A DNA stretch of 6,971 nucleotides from the NCBI GenBank assembly GCA_937895975.1, contig CALBLG010000020.1, forward strand, positions 1-6,971, written 5' to 3'. A program made the position numbers and the translations under genes. The notes below the pieces were generated by a model. That model was not told where the DNA came from and made no database searches. It saw only the letters and a program-made list of their open reading frames with translations. This document shows, in pieces, positions 4,671 through 6,971 of this stretch; the stretch's first letter is position 1, and each line of letters starts with the position of its first letter. This DNA comes from an uncultured Slackia sp. Its GTDB lineage: Bacteria > Actinomycetota > Coriobacteriia > Coriobacteriales > Eggerthellaceae.

Positions 4671-5936
4671 ATGAGCGAGCGCATTACATTCATTCATTCG
4701 GGCGACATCCATTTGGGTGCGCCTTTCCGCGGGCTGCGCGGCCTTTCGTCCAAATGGGCCGAGAGGCTCGTGCGAGCCATTCCCGAAGCATACGATCGCG
4801 TAATCGACGCGGCCATCGAGCGCGGCGTCGACTTCGTGTTGTTTGCTGGCGACGTGTTCGACACCGACAAGCCCAGTTATGCGCACCACCGCCATTTTCT
4901 TCGTGGGCTCGAGCGCCTGCGCGAGGTTGGAATCCCCGTATACCTCATCGCAGGCAACCATGATCCGTATGCAACATGGGCGGGCTTGCGCGACCAGCTG
5001 CCGGAAAATGTGCATATGTTCGGCTCCGATGCGCCGAGCTACGCGGTGTATGAACGCGATGGAGCTGCGGCCGCCATCATCGCCGCACGGGGTTTCTCGA
5101 ACCAATCCAGCGGCGATATCGCTGCGGGCATGACGCGCGCGGCGGCTCAGGCCGCGTGCGCGACCGAGGCGCCTTTCGTCATTGGCATGCTGCACACGGG
5201 TTTGTGGCTGGATCCGTATAAGGCTCCCACCAGCGAAGACGCGCTGTATGCGTCGGGAATGGATTATTGGGCGCTTGGCCATATTCATAAGAATTTCCGC
5301 TTCCCCCAAAGCGAATCGGCCGAGACGAAGCTCGCGTACTGCGGGTGCGTGCAGGGGCGAGACATCAAGGAAACGGGCGAGCGAGGCTGCTATGCGGTGA
5401 CGCTCGAGCAGGGCATCCCAAACCAGGTCGAGTTCATTCCGTGCGCGTCGGTGGAATGGGAGAAGCTGCGCGTCGATGTGTCGAAATGCCCAGGCGCGGA
5501 AGATGTGTTGGGCGCGTGCGTGCGAGCCATGTTCGATGCGAACGCCCAGGTTCCCTGCGAAGAGATGATCGCCCGCGTCACGCTCGTCGGTGCTACGCCT
5601 TTGCATGGCACGCTTGCGCGGCCTGGATATGTGGAAGAACTTCGAGACGAACTCAACGAGCGGTATCCGTCGTTTTTCTGCGATGCCTTGATTGATGAAA
5701 CCACGACGCCGTTCGACAAAGATGCGATGCGCGCATCGGGCCTGTTCGAGGCGACGCTTCTGCGCGAATCGGAAAAACTTGCCGCCAACAGCGATGCGAC
5801 CATCGAATACCTTCAGCAGGAATTTGCTGCTCGCGGCCTTACGCTTCCGGCGGGCATAGAGCGAAAACTCGGCGATTTGATCGAGCGCGCCGAAGACCTT
5901 TCCCTTGAACTTTTGGAAGGACGTGAAGAGTTATGA
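4671..5936 (+). CDS. SbcD/YhaO-like DNA repair exonuclease (Mre11-type metallophosphoesterase)
   Basis: A 421-residue calcineurin-like phosphoesterase of the Mre11/SbcD group, closest in plan to Bacillus YhaO. The metal-binding motifs appear in order: GDIHLG (D12, H14), GDVFD (D61), GNHD (N96, H97, D98), MLHTG (H175) and GHIH (H204, H206). These place two metal ions, usually manganese, for cutting DNA ends and hairpins. Residues about 255-345 form a capping region. The helical C-terminus (about 355-420) is the likely docking segment for its ATPase partner. The start is forced, because the first metal motif begins only 10 residues in. The 3' end overlaps the next gene by ATGA. It follows dnaB by 19 bases with a weak ribosome site. 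The family is sure; whether it acts as classical SbcD or in a YhaO-type role is inference. Confidence 0.92.
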   Translation: MSERITFIHSGDIHLGAPFRGLRGLSSKWAERLVRAIPEAYDRVIDAAIERGVDFVLFAGDVFDTDKPSYAHHRHFLRGLERLREVGIPVYLIAGNHDPYATWAGLRDQLPENVHMFGSDAPSYAVYERDGAAAAIIAARGFSNQSSGDIAAGMTRAAAQAACATEAPFVIGMLHTGLWLDPYKAPTSEDALYASGMDYWALGHIHKNFRFPQSESAETKLAYCGCVQGRDIKETGERGCYAVTLEQGIPNQVEFIPCASVEWEKLRVDVSKCPGAEDVLGACVRAMFDANAQVPCEEMIARVTLVGATPLHGTLARPGYVEELRDELNERYPSFFCDALIDETTTPFDKDAMRASGLFEATLLRESEKLAANSDATIEYLQQEFAARGLTLPAGIERKLGDLIERAEDLSLELLEGREEL

Positions 5937-6971
5937 CGGGCAAGCATGCAGCGCCGAGCCAGGCTGCCGATGCCGTCGAGCGGCCTGATGGCTCTTCCAT
6001 CTTTTTGCAACGCGTCCACATGGCGGCGTTCGGCCGGTTCGTTGACCGGGCCATAGGGCCTTTCGAGCCGGGGTTGAATGTGGTGTACGGTGCGAACGAA
6101 GCGGGCAAGACCACGGCCCGCGCTTTCATCGGCGGCGTGCTGTTCGGCTGGCCCGAGGCGCGCGGTATGCGCAACGCATACAAGCCTCGTGCGGCCGAGC
6201 GCGAAGGGTCGTTGCTGTTTTTCGACCAGCGTCGCGGCGAGCTGGGCAATATTTCACGCGCGAAAAACGCCGAGGGCCTTCTTGGCGATGACGAATGGGT
6301 CGACGCGGTATGCGGCGACATCGACCGCGAGACGTTCCAAACGCTGTTCTCGCTCGATGCCGATGAGCTGCGCTCGCTTGAAGCCGCGCCCGACATATCG
6401 TCGAAGCTGCTTACGGCCGGCTCGGGCACGCGGGAAAGCCCGGCGTGCGTGGCGAGCGGCCTCGACGGGAAAATCGCGGCATACACGAGCCGCGCGGCAG
6501 CCGAAACCGAATCGTTCCCCAACCTTAGGGGCGAGCTCGAGCGCGTGAAGCTGCGCCTTTCCGAAGCGCGCGCCGCTGCGAGCGAGCTGAAGGACGAAGA
6601 TATAGAGCTGCAATCGCTGCTTGAAGAGCGTGAGCGCGTGCAACGCAGGTTGTCGCACGCGCATGCCCGCATCGAGGCGGTTGCATCGTGCAGGGGCGAG
6701 CTCGAGCGAATTGATGCCTCGAGCCGCCGCTTGTCTCAAGACGTCGCCCAGGCGAAGGCCGATATGCGCACGTGCGAGCTCGACGCGAAGGCCGAACTCG
6801 CGGCATACGAGACCACGCCCCGCATCTCTGCCGAAGCCGAAGCCTCGCTGCGCAGCGCCATTGCGCCTTTGGCCCAGCAGGAGGATTCGGTCGCGCATCG
6901 CGTCGATTCCGCACGCATGGCATACGAGCAGGCGCGGGGAATGTGGCAGGCGCAGTGCGACGCCGCCGAGC
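5933..6971 (+). CDS. YhaN/SbcC-like (Rad50-type) ATPase, 3' end outside window
   Basis: The reading frame is open from ATG 5933 to the window edge: 346 complete codons and no stop. After a 22-residue leader comes IFLQRVHMAAFGRF, then GLNVVYGANEAGKTT, with Walker A G53-T61 (K59, T60). The phrase FQTLFSLDADELRSLE (135-150) and the following TAGSGTRESP are like the YhaN family of SMC/Rad50-related ATPases. From about residue 197 the sequence becomes a long charged heptad-type coiled coil rich in Glu, Arg, Leu and Ala. Walker B and the signature motif should lie beyond the window. It should pair with the upstream nuclease to hold and process DNA ends. Start and stop codons overlap (ATGA), so translation is coupled. 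GGAAGGA (5915-5921) is a possible, slightly distant ribosome site. Confidence 0.9.
   Translation, partial: MTGKHAAPSQAADAVERPDGSSIFLQRVHMAAFGRFVDRAIGPFEPGLNVVYGANEAGKTTARAFIGGVLFGWPEARGMRNAYKPRAAEREGSLLFFDQRRGELGNISRAKNAEGLLGDDEWVDAVCGDIDRETFQTLFSLDADELRSLEAAPDISSKLLTAGSGTRESPACVASGLDGKIAAYTSRAAAETESFPNLRGELERVKLRLSEARAAASELKDEDIELQSLLEERERVQRRLSHAHARIEAVASCRGELERIDASSRRLSQDVAQAKADMRTCELDAKAELAAYETTPRISAEAEASLRSAIAPLAQQEDSVAHRVDSARMAYEQARGMWQAQCDAAE

Noticed and set aside
3533..4693. Long open frame on the minus strand opposite dnaB (386 codons)
   Set aside because: It is antisense to a certain gene and arises from GC-rich codon bias. It has Arg, His and Gln-rich composition, and no recognisable domain.
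4599..5606. Minus-strand open frame of 335 codons opposite the nuclease gene
   Set aside because: Shadow of the nuclease reading frame, which carries all five metal motifs on the plus strand. The product has no family features.
1..6971. CRISPR array, insertion sequence or toxin-antitoxin pair
   Set aside because: No regularly spaced long repeats, transposase motifs, terminal inverted repeats or small paired genes were seen.

Overview
The window reads as chromosomal DNA of a GC-rich actinobacterium. The class Coriobacteriia (Eggerthella-like relatives) is my best guess. The guess rests on the GC-rich third codon positions, the rpsF-ssb-rpsR-rplI-dnaB order, the zinc-type bS18, the CCA-encoding tRNA genes, and a YhaO/YhaN-like repair pair beside dnaB. 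The class assignment is inference; the gene identities are much firmer.

Layout. Bases 1-470 hold a left-edge hairpin terminator, a short tRNA-3'-end-like fragment, and two serine tRNA genes on the minus strand (Ser-CGA and Ser-GGA). Each tRNA is followed by its own intrinsic terminator, and a recognisable promoter precedes Ser-GGA. Upstream of them, also on the minus strand, is a gene for a 160-residue acidic protein that I do not recognise (470-952). A divergent intergenic region of about 425 bases (953-1377) follows. It carries a good promoter for rpsF and a leader hairpin that is a candidate site for S6:S18 autoregulation.

The plus-strand operon rpsF (bS6), ssb, rpsR (bS18), rplI (bL9) runs from 1378 to 3028. 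It ends at a strong, nearly symmetrical terminator at 3059-3088. bL9 carries an unusual 28-residue glutamate-rich tail. dnaB (3245-4651) has its own perfect TATAAT box and so looks separately transcribed. Close behind it come a two-gene set: an SbcD/YhaO-like Mre11-type nuclease (4671-5936) and a YhaN/SbcC/Rad50-like ATPase (from 5933, cut by the window end). Their stop and start codons overlap as ATGA, which indicates translational coupling.

Together the plus-strand genes cover small-subunit assembly (S6 and S18 bind 16S rRNA as a pair), a large-subunit protein, single-strand DNA protection, fork unwinding, and processing of broken or structured DNA ends. Most of this is conserved housekeeping content. 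I do not see a clear new system. The best leads are the rpsF leader, the bL9 tail, the unknown acidic protein, a possible leaderless start for the nuclease gene, and the SbcCD-like pair itself.
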